A stretch of 64,000 nucleotides of DNA from Rhodospirillaceae bacterium (GTDB lineage Bacteria; Pseudomonadota; Alphaproteobacteria; Bin65): contig JAPPLJ010000021.1 in assembly GCA_028819475.1 (NCBI GenBank), positions 1 through 64,000 on the forward strand, in the 5' to 3' direction. Below the pieces are notes generated by a model. The model was not told the DNA's origin and did not search any database. It worked only from the letters and a program-made list of their open reading frames with translations. The translations under genes and the position numbers were made by a program. Positions 42,052 through 49,918 of this stretch are shown here, one piece after another (the stretch's first letter is position 1; every line of letters begins with the position of its first letter).

Positions 42052-44301
42052 ATGCTTCTTCACCCCCGCTCCAGGGGCCGCGACTTCTCGCTCGGCACCT
42101 ATCCGCTGGAGACACTGCCGCGGGACGACGCGATCCTGACCGTGGAACGGGACCGGCCGCGCCGCGCGGGCCTGCATGACACGGCCGGCGACGGCCCGAT
42201 GGCGGCGGCGGCGCTGAAATACCGGAACATCTTCGCAGCCTCTGCCGAGCAGGAATCGGCGCCCGCCCGCGCGCCGGTCCCCGACGATCTCGAAGCCCGC
42301 GCACGCGACGCCAAGGGCATGGCCTACTTCATGGACGCCGCCATGGTCGGCATCTGCGAGATGGCGCCGAACGCCTGGCTGGAGGGTGCGGAAGCATTGC
42401 CCCACAGCCACGCCATCGTGCTGCTGATCGAAGACGGCCGGGCGCCGGAGCCGCACAACGCGGCGCATGGCTGGGTTGCGCCCGCAGTGCGCGAGATGTC
42501 GGACATGCGGGCCGCCGAAATCGCGGTCTGCGTGGCGCGCCACATCCGGGCGATGGGCTTCGCCGCCCGCGCCGACGTCGCCGGGCACCGGCAGACCGAC
42601 GCCGGACGGCTCGCCGTGATGGCCGGCCTCGCCGTCCGCTCGAACGGGGAGCTCGTCAATCCCTATCTCGATACCGCCTTCTCGCTCGCCGTCGTCACGA
42701 CGGACTACGCCCTGGCGACCGACCGGCCGCTCGCCGCCTCGGCCCGGGACGGGCGCGGGCTGGGCTACTGGTGGGGCCGGAACGGCGCGACCTCGGGCCG
42801 GGAGCGCAACCGGCGCGCGCGCCGCCCGTCCCACGAGAGCTACTATCCGATGGAGCAGGTGAAGCGGGTCGACCGGCCGACCACCCTGATCCTGGACGAC
42901 GAAGTCCCCCGGGTGCCGAAGCGGGCCGCCTTTTTCGAACGCGCGCTGCAGGGCGACCTGGGCGAGAAATCCCAGAAGGAGCGCTCGCGCTTCTCCTTCA
43001 AGCATCCGACGTCCAAGGGTCTGCTCGGCGTCATCCGCTCGCTCGTGCCGTACCAGGGCGGCGAGGCGGCGCCGGCCGATACCGATGGACTGGGCGATCC
43101 CGAAGCCAACTCCCCGGAAGCGAACTCGAGGGCAATCAAGGCGCTGTCCTACCATCTCGGCTCCGATCTCACCGGCATCTGCGAAATCCCGCATTACGCC
43201 TGGTTCTCCCACAAGGAGGACGGCCGGCCGATCGCGCCCTATCACAAATACGCCGTCGTCATGCTGATCGACCAGGGCTTCGACACCATGGAGGGCGCGA
43301 GCGGCGACGACTGGATCTCGGGCACCCAATCCATGCGCGCCTATCTGCGCGGCGCCGCGATCGCCGGGGTGATGGCCGAATTCCTCCGCGACCTCGGCTT
43401 CCCGGCCCGCTCCCAGACCAACGCGGACAGCGACGTGCTGCACATCCCTGTGGTCCTGTGGGCCGGCCTGGGCGAATTGAGCCGGATCGGCGAACTGGTG
43501 CTGAACCCCTTCGTCGGCCCGCGCTTCAAGTCGGTCGTGCTGACCACCGACATGCCGCTCACGCCGGACAGGCCGATCGATTTCGGTCTCCAGTATTTCT
43601 GCAACAATTGCCTGAAATGCGCCCGCGAATGCCCGTGCGACGCCATCCCCTTCGGCGACAAGGTGATGTTCAACGGCTACGAGATGTGGAAGCCGGACGC
43701 CGAGCGCTGCACCCGCTACCGCCTGACCAACATGAAGGGCGCGGCCTGTGGACGTTGCATGAAGACCTGCCCGATCAACAAGGTGATCGACGCCGACGGC
43801 CCGCTCCTGACGCGCGCGGCGAGCTGGATGGGCGTCAACGCCATGTTCCTCAAGCCGCTGATGGTGCCGATCGCAACCTGGGCCGACGACTGGCTGGGCA
43901 ACGGCACGCGCAATCCGGTCAAGAAATGGTGGTTCGACCACGAGATCATCGACGATATCGCCGTCGAGCCGCGGGTCGGCACCAACCGGCGCGACATCGA
44001 CCCGTCCCGCGTCGTCGATCCGGCCAAGCAGAAGATGGCCTATTACCACGCCAACATGATGCCGGCGCCCGACGCCGCCGGGACGCCCCATACGGTCGAC
44101 CGCAAGGCGGCGCTGGCGGCGGCGGCCCTGCTGGAAACGCCGGCGCAAGCGTGGGAGCGCAAGCAGCGCGGCGGGCCGGCCCCGGCCCACTACACCGCGA
44201 CCCCGCCGGCCGGCGGAAAAGGCGGCGAGACCACCGCCAGCCCTTATGTCGCGCCCGTGATCAATCCTGTCGCCGACGTCTCCAAGGCGGCTGCGGAATA
44301 G
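42052..44301 (+). CDS. cytosolic reductive-dehalogenase (RdhA) homologue
   Basis: A 749-aa corrinoid/iron-sulfur protein of the RdhA superfamily. Two [4Fe-4S] motifs are clear: C517-C520-C523-C527 (CNNCLKCAREC) and C553 with C566-C569-C573 (CGRCMKTCP). Before them lies the nitroreductase-like cobalamin domain (about 370-515), and residues about 97-228 repeat it in degenerate form (MVGICEMAPNAWL versus LTGICEIPHYAWF; NPYLDTAFSLAVVTTD versus NPFVGPRFKSVVLTTD). No Tat signal, no RdhB anchor gene and no fused reductase domain, like the soluble aerobic RdhA group. ATG 42052 has AGGGAG. Substrate unknown; dehalogenation is plausible, not shown. Confidence 0.88.
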   Translation: MLLHPRSRGRDFSLGTYPLETLPRDDAILTVERDRPRRAGLHDTAGDGPMAAAALKYRNIFAASAEQESAPARAPVPDDLEARARDAKGMAYFMDAAMVGICEMAPNAWLEGAEALPHSHAIVLLIEDGRAPEPHNAAHGWVAPAVREMSDMRAAEIAVCVARHIRAMGFAARADVAGHRQTDAGRLAVMAGLAVRSNGELVNPYLDTAFSLAVVTTDYALATDRPLAASARDGRGLGYWWGRNGATSGRERNRRARRPSHESYYPMEQVKRVDRPTTLILDDEVPRVPKRAAFFERALQGDLGEKSQKERSRFSFKHPTSKGLLGVIRSLVPYQGGEAAPADTDGLGDPEANSPEANSRAIKALSYHLGSDLTGICEIPHYAWFSHKEDGRPIAPYHKYAVVMLIDQGFDTMEGASGDDWISGTQSMRAYLRGAAIAGVMAEFLRDLGFPARSQTNADSDVLHIPVVLWAGLGELSRIGELVLNPFVGPRFKSVVLTTDMPLTPDRPIDFGLQYFCNNCLKCARECPCDAIPFGDKVMFNGYEMWKPDAERCTRYRLTNMKGAACGRCMKTCPINKVIDADGPLLTRAASWMGVNAMFLKPLMVPIATWADDWLGNGTRNPVKKWWFDHEIIDDIAVEPRVGTNRRDIDPSRVVDPAKQKMAYYHANMMPAPDAAGTPHTVDRKAALAAAALLETPAQAWERKQRGGPAPAHYTATPPAGGKGGETTASPYVAPVINPVADVSKAAAE

Positions 44302-44354
44302 CGGATTACGGCAGCCCCGGTCCGGTTTCCGAGGCGTCAACGCTCCCGGACGAA

Positions 44355-44390
44355 TCTCCCTCCCCCAAGCGGATTCCTCTGGGAAAGGGT
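44355..44390 (-). repeat. copy of the dispersed AGAGGAATCC repeat
   Basis: On the minus strand this reads CCCAGAGGAATCCGCTTGGG followed by GGAGGGAGATTCG, the same element as at 20-107 and 45292-45318. It lies 54 bp after the rdhA-homologue stop. Confidence 0.5.
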
Positions 44391-44406
44391 GCGCCGAACG
44401 GGCTGG

Positions 44407-44429
44407 AGGCCGGAAAACGGCCTGATTTT
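44407..44429 (+). terminator. weak Rho-independent terminator after the RdhA homologue
   Basis: AGGCCG-GAAAA-CGGCCT forms a 6-bp stem followed by GATTTTGAA. The T-run is short, so termination may be partial. It is placed 105 bp after the stop of the plus-strand gene. Confidence 0.4.
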
Positions 44430-44462
44430 GAATAAATGTTCAAAATCAATTTCCCTAAGTCT

Positions 44463-44501
44463 TTGAAATTGCTCTGTTTTTCTAATTAAACAGACCGGTC
44501 T
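44463..44501 (+). promoter_or_regulatory. AT-rich promoter with AGACCGGTCT palindrome
   Basis: TTGAAA (44463-44468) and ATTAAA (44485-44490) at 16-bp spacing are followed at once by the 10-bp palindrome AGACCGGTCT (44492-44501), a form typical of TetR/AcrR operators. No TetR gene is adjacent and the downstream frame is doubtful, so what it controls is unclear. Confidence 0.4.
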
Positions 44502-44889
44502 TTCTTACGTGTTTTTTTGCACCCGGCGACCCTAACCCTTTGGAATCGTTGGAAACACGCCTTTCGGAAATGCGCAAAATCAATCCAGATAGGAAATTTT
44601 CCAGCCTCCCGGCCGAACTGGAGCGCCGGTCGACACCGGGGGCGGCACCGCCGGGCAGGATCGGGGGCACGATGGCCCGGCGGAAGCGGAGGGTCGAACC
44701 GGACGGGGTCCGGCCGTCAGGTCCAATGGCGCACAGGGCGGCACACAGGATGGCCGACTGACAGCGGCGGGCCGGAAAGCGGGACGGGCGGAACGGTCCC
44801 GCACGGTCCCCCGCCTGTTTCTTCGTTTGCTTATTTTGGGGGGGATGTCGGCCGGCCGCGGCAGGCGCATTTCGGGCGTTGACGGGGCC

Positions 44890-44918
44890 GATATAAGGTG
44901 CGGGATCGACTGTGTCAA
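44890..44918 (-). promoter_or_regulatory. sigma-70-like promoter with no clear gene
   Basis: On the minus strand TTGACA (44913-44918, perfect -35) is followed after exactly 17 bp by TATATC (44890-44895). This is the best -35 box I saw in the window. The only frame it could serve is a proline-rich one ending near 44580, which is not convincing; a non-coding RNA is the alternative. Confidence 0.5.
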
Positions 44919-45116
44919 GGAATATTATCGAAAAAAAGGAAATATTTTTGAAGTCCGACCCGGCAAAGCCCGCCTGCCCGGCATGAGGGTGTGTAATGCG
45001 TTCGCTTCTTCCTCCCTCCCCTTGGTGAGGGGATTGGGTCGGCGCCCTTCGACTTGGCTCAGGGCAGGCTCTTCCGGCTTCACCCTCCATTGCCACCCCG
45101 GATGGAGCGCAGCGGA

Positions 45117-45175
45117 GATCCGGGGTCCAGGGGCTACGGGCCGAGGCCTTTCGGGTCGCCTCTGGGCCCCGGATC
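45117..45175. repeat. large palindromic extragenic repeat
   Basis: Arms GATCCGGGGTCCAG (45117-45130) and CTGGGCCCCGGATC (45162-45175) pair over 14 positions, one as a G-U wobble in RNA, around a 31-nt loop. Just upstream is CCCTTCGACTTGGCTCAGGG (45048-45067), another short palindrome common in alphaproteobacterial intergenic DNA. Together they form a repeat cluster downstream of livM of the second Liv operon. Confidence 0.6.
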
Positions 45176-45247
45176 GGGGTCCGGGGCAGCAAATCGGGTT
45201 GGAAATGTAGCGGTTTTCGGCTTTGACGCGGCGTTACGGAGTGAATC

Positions 45248-45318
45248 CCCCCTCCCAACGGGGAGGGGGAACACCTGGCATTCCAGCAGCATTTCGCAAA
45301 GGAATCCCTTGGGGGAGG
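45248..45318. repeat. hairpin plus dispersed-repeat copy downstream of second livM
   Basis: CCCCCTCCC (45248-45256) pairs with GGGAGGGGG (45261-45269). It is followed by TTTCGCAAAGGAATCCCTTG (45292-45311) and GGGGAGG, a copy of the element at 76-107. The end of the second Liv operon is 17 bp away, so the hairpin may help end or stabilise that transcript. Confidence 0.45.
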
Positions 45319-45334
45319 CTTCCCGCAGGTTCGA

Positions 45335-46276
45335 TCAATCCCGCGGCACGGTGGGCGCGCGTTCTGGGAGCAGGCCGCCGGGGAATTTCTGCAGCACGAT
45401 CTGGAGCAGCAGGCCGATCAGGAAGATGCGCAGATAGCCGACGCGCAGGGCCCATTCGTCGGGCAGCCGGCCGGTCAGCAGCTCGGTCATCGTCCACAGG
45501 CCCCAGACCAGGATCGCGCCGAGCACCGCGCCCTTGTTGTTGCCCGCCCCACCGACGATCAGCATCACCCAGGGCAGGAAGGTGACCAGCAGGGGCTCCG
45601 TCCCCTCCGGGCTGATGATCTTGACGTAATGGGCCATCAGGGCGCCGAACAGGCCCATCAGCGCCGAGCCGAGAATGAAGGCCTGGAGCCGGAATTTCTC
45701 GACATCCTTGCCGGCGGCCTCCGCCGCGTCCTCGTTCTCGCGGATCGCGCGCAGCACCCGCCCCCAGGGCGCCGCCCAGGCGCGCTGCACCAGGAACAGG
45801 ATGACGCCGACGATGACGACGACCAGCAGCAGGAAGGCGACCTGGTCCCACGGCGCGGGCAGGGATTCGAACGGCCGCGGAACATTGTTGACGCCGAACG
45901 GCCCGCCGCCGATCGGCTGGTAGTTGCGCACGGTCAGGCGCAGGATTTCGGCGATGCCGATGGTGGCGATCGCCAGGTAATCCGAGCGCAGGCGCAGGCA
46001 GATCTTGCCGACCGGCCAGGCGACCAGGGCCGCCAGCGCCATGGCGGCGAGGATGCCGACCGGCACCGGCACGCCGAACCCGCCGATATGGTTGACGCTT
46101 TCCGGCGCGGTCAGCACCGCGGAAGAATAGGCCCCGACAGCGAAAAAGCCGGCGACGCCGACGTTGAACAGGCCGGTGAAGCCCCAGTTGATGTTCACGC
46201 CCAGGCTGCCGACCGCATAGATCATCGCCATGGTCAGGAAGCCGACGGCAAACAGGAAGAGGCCGTAAATTTCCAT
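45335..46276 (-). CDS. livM: Liv-type ABC permease LivM (second system)
   Basis: A 313-aa permease with about nine spans. It has the LivM hallmarks INWGFTGLFNVGVAGFFAVG near the N-terminus, LRSDYLAIATIGIAEILRL, and GGAGNNKGAVLGAILVWGLW near the C-terminus. ATG 46276 begins on the base after the livH stop, so the two are translated together. It is the last gene of a minus-strand livG-livF-livH-livM order, different from the first system's livK-H-M-G-F. Ligand unknown. Confidence 0.94.
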   Translation of the reverse strand: MEIYGLFLFAVGFLTMAMIYAVGSLGVNINWGFTGLFNVGVAGFFAVGAYSSAVLTAPESVNHIGGFGVPVPVGILAAMALAALVAWPVGKICLRLRSDYLAIATIGIAEILRLTVRNYQPIGGGPFGVNNVPRPFESLPAPWDQVAFLLLVVVIVGVILFLVQRAWAAPWGRVLRAIRENEDAAEAAGKDVEKFRLQAFILGSALMGLFGALMAHYVKIISPEGTEPLLVTFLPWVMLIVGGAGNNKGAVLGAILVWGLWTMTELLTGRLPDEWALRVGYLRIFLIGLLLQIVLQKFPGGLLPERAPTVPRD

Positions 46277-47200
46277 CTACAGCACCTTGCCCCGGAAGAT
46301 GCCGCGAGGCCGGAAGATCAGCATCAGCACCATGACGGCGAAGGCGACCGCGGTCTTGTAGTCGGGCGGGACCAGCGGACCGTCGCCGATCCACGGGTAG
46401 GTCGAAAGCTCCTCCATCGCGCCGATGATGAGTCCGCCGGCGATCGCGCCATAGGGCTGGCCCAGCCCGCCGAGGATCGCGGCGGCGAACATCGGCAGCA
46501 GCATATCCCACCCCATGGTCGGGATGAGGCGCGTATCCATGCCGACGAATACGCCGGCGACGGCGACCAGCCCGGCGCCGAGAATCCAGGTCCAGATCAC
46601 CACCCGTTCGGTGTTGATGCCGGAGACCCGGGCAAGGTCGGCGTCGTCGCTCATCGCGCGCATCGCCTTGCCGGTCCGTGTGCGGGTCAGGAAATGGTGC
46701 AGGGCCAGCATGAGGACGACCGTCAGCACCACGATGTAGATGTGGCGCTCCAGGATGCGCAAAGGCTGGAACTCCTTGAGCGGGAACTGGATGCCGTCGG
46801 CGTAGTTGATGACGTCGACGCCGAAGAAGAGCTGGACCAGCGAGCGCAGCATGAGCGCCACGCCGAACGACGCGATGACCACGACGATCATCGACCGGGC
46901 GCGCCGGAACGGCTTGTAGAAGAGGCGGTCGATCAGGATCGCGACGGCTGCGGTGCCGGCAAAGGCCAGCGGCAGGCCGATCAGCAGCCGCACGTTGACG
47001 GACATTTCCCTGAGCGGCGTGGCATCGAGCAGCCAGACGACGAGCAGCCCGATATAGGCGCCCGCCGCCATCAGGTCGCCATGGGCGAAATGGGCGAAAC
47101 GCAGAATAGAGTAGATCAGCGAGATGCCGATCGCGCCAAGCGAATAGATCCCGCCCAGGACGAGCGCCGGGATCAGATACTGGTTGACGAAGTCGATCAA
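46277..47200 (-). CDS. livH: Liv-type ABC permease LivH (second system)
   Basis: A 307-aa permease with eight or so spans and the family motifs RFAHFAHGDLMAAGAYIGL and LGGLGQPYGAIAGGLIIGAME. It appears to start with TTG 47200, which overlaps the livF stop as TTGA; no better start is in frame nearby. Upstream DNA is extremely GC-rich and carries the tandem repeat of livF. Works with LivM (45335) as the membrane channel. Confidence 0.92.
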   Translation of the reverse strand: MIDFVNQYLIPALVLGGIYSLGAIGISLIYSILRFAHFAHGDLMAAGAYIGLLVVWLLDATPLREMSVNVRLLIGLPLAFAGTAAVAILIDRLFYKPFRRARSMIVVVIASFGVALMLRSLVQLFFGVDVINYADGIQFPLKEFQPLRILERHIYIVVLTVVLMLALHHFLTRTRTGKAMRAMSDDADLARVSGINTERVVIWTWILGAGLVAVAGVFVGMDTRLIPTMGWDMLLPMFAAAILGGLGQPYGAIAGGLIIGAMEELSTYPWIGDGPLVPPDYKTAVAFAVMVLMLIFRPRGIFRGKVL

Positions 47201-47982
47201 GCGCCGGCCCCGCCCCGGCCGCCGCCGTCCCGAGTGCCGCCGTCCCGAGTGCCCCCGTCCCGAGTGCCGTTGCGCCCGCCGAGAAAGCTCTCGGCCACTT
47301 CCGGGTTTGCCAGCAGCGCCTCGCCGGTATCGGTGAAGATGTTCTCGCCAGTCGCCAGCACATAGCCGCGATGGGCGATCCTCAGCGCCTGGCGGGCATT
47401 CTGCTCGACCATCAGGATGCCGACGCCGGTTTGGTTCACGGCGATCACCCGCTCGAATATCTCGCGCATATAGACCGGCGACAGGCCTGCGGTCGGCTCG
47501 TCGAGCAACAGCAGCGACGGCTCGGTCATCAGCGCCCGGCCGAAGGCGACCATCTGGCGCTGGCCGCCGGACAGTTCGCCGGCCTGCTGGCGGCGCTTTT
47601 CCTTCAGCGGCGGGAACAGGGTGTAGACCTGGTCGATGACGTGGCTGAAATCGTCACGCCGGATGAAGGCGCCCATTTCCAGGTTTTCGTGCACGGTGAG
47701 CGACGGGAAGATGCTGCGCTCCTGGGGCACATAGGCCATCCCCTTGCGGACCAGCTCGTCGGGCTGGCAGCTGCCGATATCCTCGCCCCGGAACCGGACC
47801 TCTCCCTCGCGCAGCCGGACCAGTCCGAAGACCGCCTTCATCGCGGTCGATTTGCCGGCGCCGTTCGGGCCGATGATGGCGACGATCTCGCCGGCCGCCA
47901 CCGCAAGGTCGACGCCTTTGAGGATGTCGGCGCCGCCATAGCCGCCGGTCATGCCTTCCGCCAGGAGCATGTCGCCGGGCAT
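47197..47982 (-). CDS. livF: Liv-type ABC ATPase LivF (second system)
   Basis: A 261-aa ATPase with Walker A GPNGAGKST, signature SGGQRQMVAFGRAL and Walker B LLLLDEPTAGL. It carries an extra C-terminal tail of repeated GTRDG units (residues about 240-255), encoded by three 15-bp tandem repeats at 47226-47270; LivF proteins normally end before this point. ATG 47982 begins one base after the livG stop codon. An internal ATG (about 47970) is an alternative start. Confidence 0.94.
   Translation of the reverse strand: MPGDMLLAEGMTGGYGGADILKGVDLAVAAGEIVAIIGPNGAGKSTAMKAVFGLVRLREGEVRFRGEDIGSCQPDELVRKGMAYVPQERSIFPSLTVHENLEMGAFIRRDDFSHVIDQVYTLFPPLKEKRRQQAGELSGGQRQMVAFGRALMTEPSLLLLDEPTAGLSPVYMREIFERVIAVNQTGVGILMVEQNARQALRIAHRGYVLATGENIFTDTGEALLANPEVAESFLGGRNGTRDGGTRDGGTRDGGGRGGAGA
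47226..47270. repeat. three 15-bp tandem repeats in livF tail
   Basis: CGTCCCGAGTGCCGC, CGTCCCGAGTGCCCC and CGTCCCGAGTGCCGT follow each other without gaps. Being a multiple of three, changes in copy number would keep the frame and lengthen or shorten the GTRDG tail of LivF, right before its stop and the livH start. A small variable-number repeat. Confidence 0.85.
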
Positions 47983-47983
47983 G

Positions 47984-48781
47984 TCAGGCGGCTTCCTCGT
48001 CGCTCATCCCGAGATAGGCCTCGATGACCCGCCGGTCGGCCCTGATCTCCGCCATGCTGCCCCGGGTCAGCACGCTGCCCTGGGCCATGACGATGACCGG
48101 GTCGCACAGCCGGCCGATCAGGTCCATGTCGTGCTCGATGACGAAGAAGGTATAGCCGCGCTCGCGGTTCAGCCGTTCGATGTCGCCGGCGAGCGACGCC
48201 AGCAGCGCCCGGTTGATGCCCGCCGCGACCTCGTCGAGCAGCACGACCCGGGCTTCGGTCATCATCGTGCGGCCGAGCTCCAGCAGTTTCTTCTGGCCGC
48301 CGGACAGGTTGCCCGCCAGTTCGTATTTGAGCGGCGCCAGGCGGAGAAAATCGAGCACGTCCTCGGCGCGCCCGCGCACCTCGGCGTCCTGGGCGCGGAT
48401 CCGGCCGGGCCGGAACAGGGCGGTCGCCAGCTTTTCCCCGGCCTGGTCGGGCGGTACGACCATCAGGTTTTCGATGACCGGCAACCGGGCGTATTCGTGG
48501 GCGATCTGGAAGGTGCGCACCAGGCCGCGCCCGAACAGCTCGTGCGGTTTCTGGCCGGTGACGTTCTCGCCGTCCAGGAACACGTCGCCCGCCGTCGGCG
48601 GAAAGACCCCGGCAATAATGTTGAACAGGGTCGATTTGCCGGCCCCGTTCGGCCCGATCAGGCCGGTGATCGTCCCGGCGGCAACCTCGAGCGAACAGTT
48701 ATCGACGGCCGTCAGGCCGCCGAACCGCTTCGTCACGCCCCGAACCGAGATCATCGCCTCGAACGGTTCCGCCTGCGCCAT
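47984..48781 (-). CDS. livG: Liv-type ABC ATPase LivG (second system)
   Basis: A 265-aa ATPase with Walker A GPNGAGKST, signature NLSGGQKKLLELGRTM and a Walker B that reads VLLDEVAAGI (DEV instead of the usual DEP, seen in some LivG proteins). ATG 48781 has GGGGAGGG upstream; the open frame further upstream lacks homology. First gene of the second Liv operon, which has no livK in the window: a binding protein must be supplied from elsewhere. Divergent from the ankyrin gene. Confidence 0.94.
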   Translation of the reverse strand: MAQAEPFEAMISVRGVTKRFGGLTAVDNCSLEVAAGTITGLIGPNGAGKSTLFNIIAGVFPPTAGDVFLDGENVTGQKPHELFGRGLVRTFQIAHEYARLPVIENLMVVPPDQAGEKLATALFRPGRIRAQDAEVRGRAEDVLDFLRLAPLKYELAGNLSGGQKKLLELGRTMMTEARVVLLDEVAAGINRALLASLAGDIERLNRERGYTFFVIEHDMDLIGRLCDPVIVMAQGSVLTRGSMAEIRADRRVIEAYLGMSDEEAA

Positions 48782-48950
48782 GCGCCCTCCCCAAACCGGC
48801 GCAGCATAGCCGGGATTGGCACGGTGTAAATCGGTGAGAAACACAGCAGCCGCTAAAGCGACGGTTCTGGACAAGCAGTATTTCCTTGCCGCTGAGCGGT
48901 CACCACATAGATTTGGCGGCACCCTGAATCTTTAAATTCGAGGAGTCCTT

Positions 48951-49832
48951 ATGGCGTTTTTCCCCGTTGCGATCCGCCTCTCTTTCACCCTGTACTTCTT
49001 TGCCATCGCCCCGGTAGTGGCGCAACAGCCCCTATGCAATGAGTGGAATACGCAGGAATTTTTTGCTCGATCCGGGGTGGAGGATGTCGAGCGTTGCGTC
49101 GCCACCGGGCGTTCGGCAACTGCGTCGGACGAACACGGCATGACGCCCCTGCATTTTGCCGTGCAGAATAGCGCGCCCACGGTCGTTTCAGCCTTGCTCG
49201 ATGCCGGAGCGAAAACCGAGGCGCGAGGAAAATTCGGGTGGACGCCCCTGCACGTCGCGGTTCAAACCAGCAACAGTCCGGCCATTGTTACCGCACTGCT
49301 CAAGGCCGGCGCCAAACTTGAAACAAGGGATTGGGACGCACGGACTCCCCTACATCTCGCTGCTGCGAGGAATTCACAAGCGATCGTTTCGGCGCTGATT
49401 GGGGCCGGCGTGAGACTTGAAGCGCGAAGCAATAATGGATGGTCGTCTCTCCATTTCGCAGCGGCATACAACAGTGAACCGGCCGTTATCGCGGCGCTAC
49501 TCAAGGCTGGGGCGAGACTTGAAGCGAGGGATAAAGACAGACGCACGGCTCTTCACATCGCGGTAATTCATACCAGTCACCCAGCTGTCGTCGAAACATT
49601 GCTCAAGGCCGGCGCTAGGCTAGAAGCAAGGGACAGGAATGGACGGACGCCTCTGCACATTGCTGCGGCGACCCACAAGTCTCTCGATATTGTCACGATG
49701 CTGCTGGATGCCGGTGCGGACCCGAAGGCACAAACCCCAAGGGGCAGGCGACCGGGAGATTTTGCTGCTCGAAATCGCGGTCTCAAGAGAACAGACGCGT
49801 ACTGGCGCCTTCACGATGCCCGGTTCGATTAG
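48951..49832 (+). CDS. periplasmic ankyrin-repeat protein
   Basis: A 293-aa secreted protein. The N-terminus is a signal peptide (MAFFPVAIRLSFTLYFFAIA, cleavage near VVA-QQ, about residue 25). From about 60 to 285 there are six ankyrin repeats of roughly 33-34 residues (for example TPLHVAVQTS..., LLKAGAKLETRD, TPLHLAAA). Ankyrin stacks bind other proteins. GAGGAG lies upstream of ATG 48951. Codon use is noticeably less GC-rich than in the neighbours, which may indicate acquisition. It is monocistronic, divergent from the Liv operon. The partner is unknown. Confidence 0.9.
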   Translation: MAFFPVAIRLSFTLYFFAIAPVVAQQPLCNEWNTQEFFARSGVEDVERCVATGRSATASDEHGMTPLHFAVQNSAPTVVSALLDAGAKTEARGKFGWTPLHVAVQTSNSPAIVTALLKAGAKLETRDWDARTPLHLAAARNSQAIVSALIGAGVRLEARSNNGWSSLHFAAAYNSEPAVIAALLKAGARLEARDKDRRTALHIAVIHTSHPAVVETLLKAGARLEARDRNGRTPLHIAAATHKSLDIVTMLLDAGADPKAQTPRGRRPGDFAARNRGLKRTDAYWRLHDARFD

Positions 49833-49918
49833 CGCGATACCGACGATGTGATATAGAAACTGGTTGAAAGACTGCCGATGTAAAATCGGCGCAACCGGCA
49901 TCATCACGGAGCCCCGCC

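Larger units (their letters stand above)
44302..45334. other. 1.03-kb intergenic region, no convincing gene
   Basis: Frames here lack codon bias and domain signals. The 44430-44530 part is AT-rich. It carries a promoter/operator on the plus strand (44463-44501), a good promoter on the minus strand (44890-44918), and from about 44998 to 45330 a cluster of palindromic repeats. Small frames at 44540-44761 (plus, TTG start) and about 44580-44865 (minus) lie between the promoters, but neither looks like a known protein. A small RNA is possible. Confidence 0.5.

Noticed and set aside
41980..44340. 786-codon minus-strand open frame
   Set aside because: It is antisense to the RdhA homologue, which has clear iron-sulfur motifs; the frame is long only because of high GC content.
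44540..44761. 73-codon plus-strand frame with TTG start
   Set aside because: It lies behind a promoter-like site but has no ribosome site or recognisable family; kept only as part of the intergenic description.
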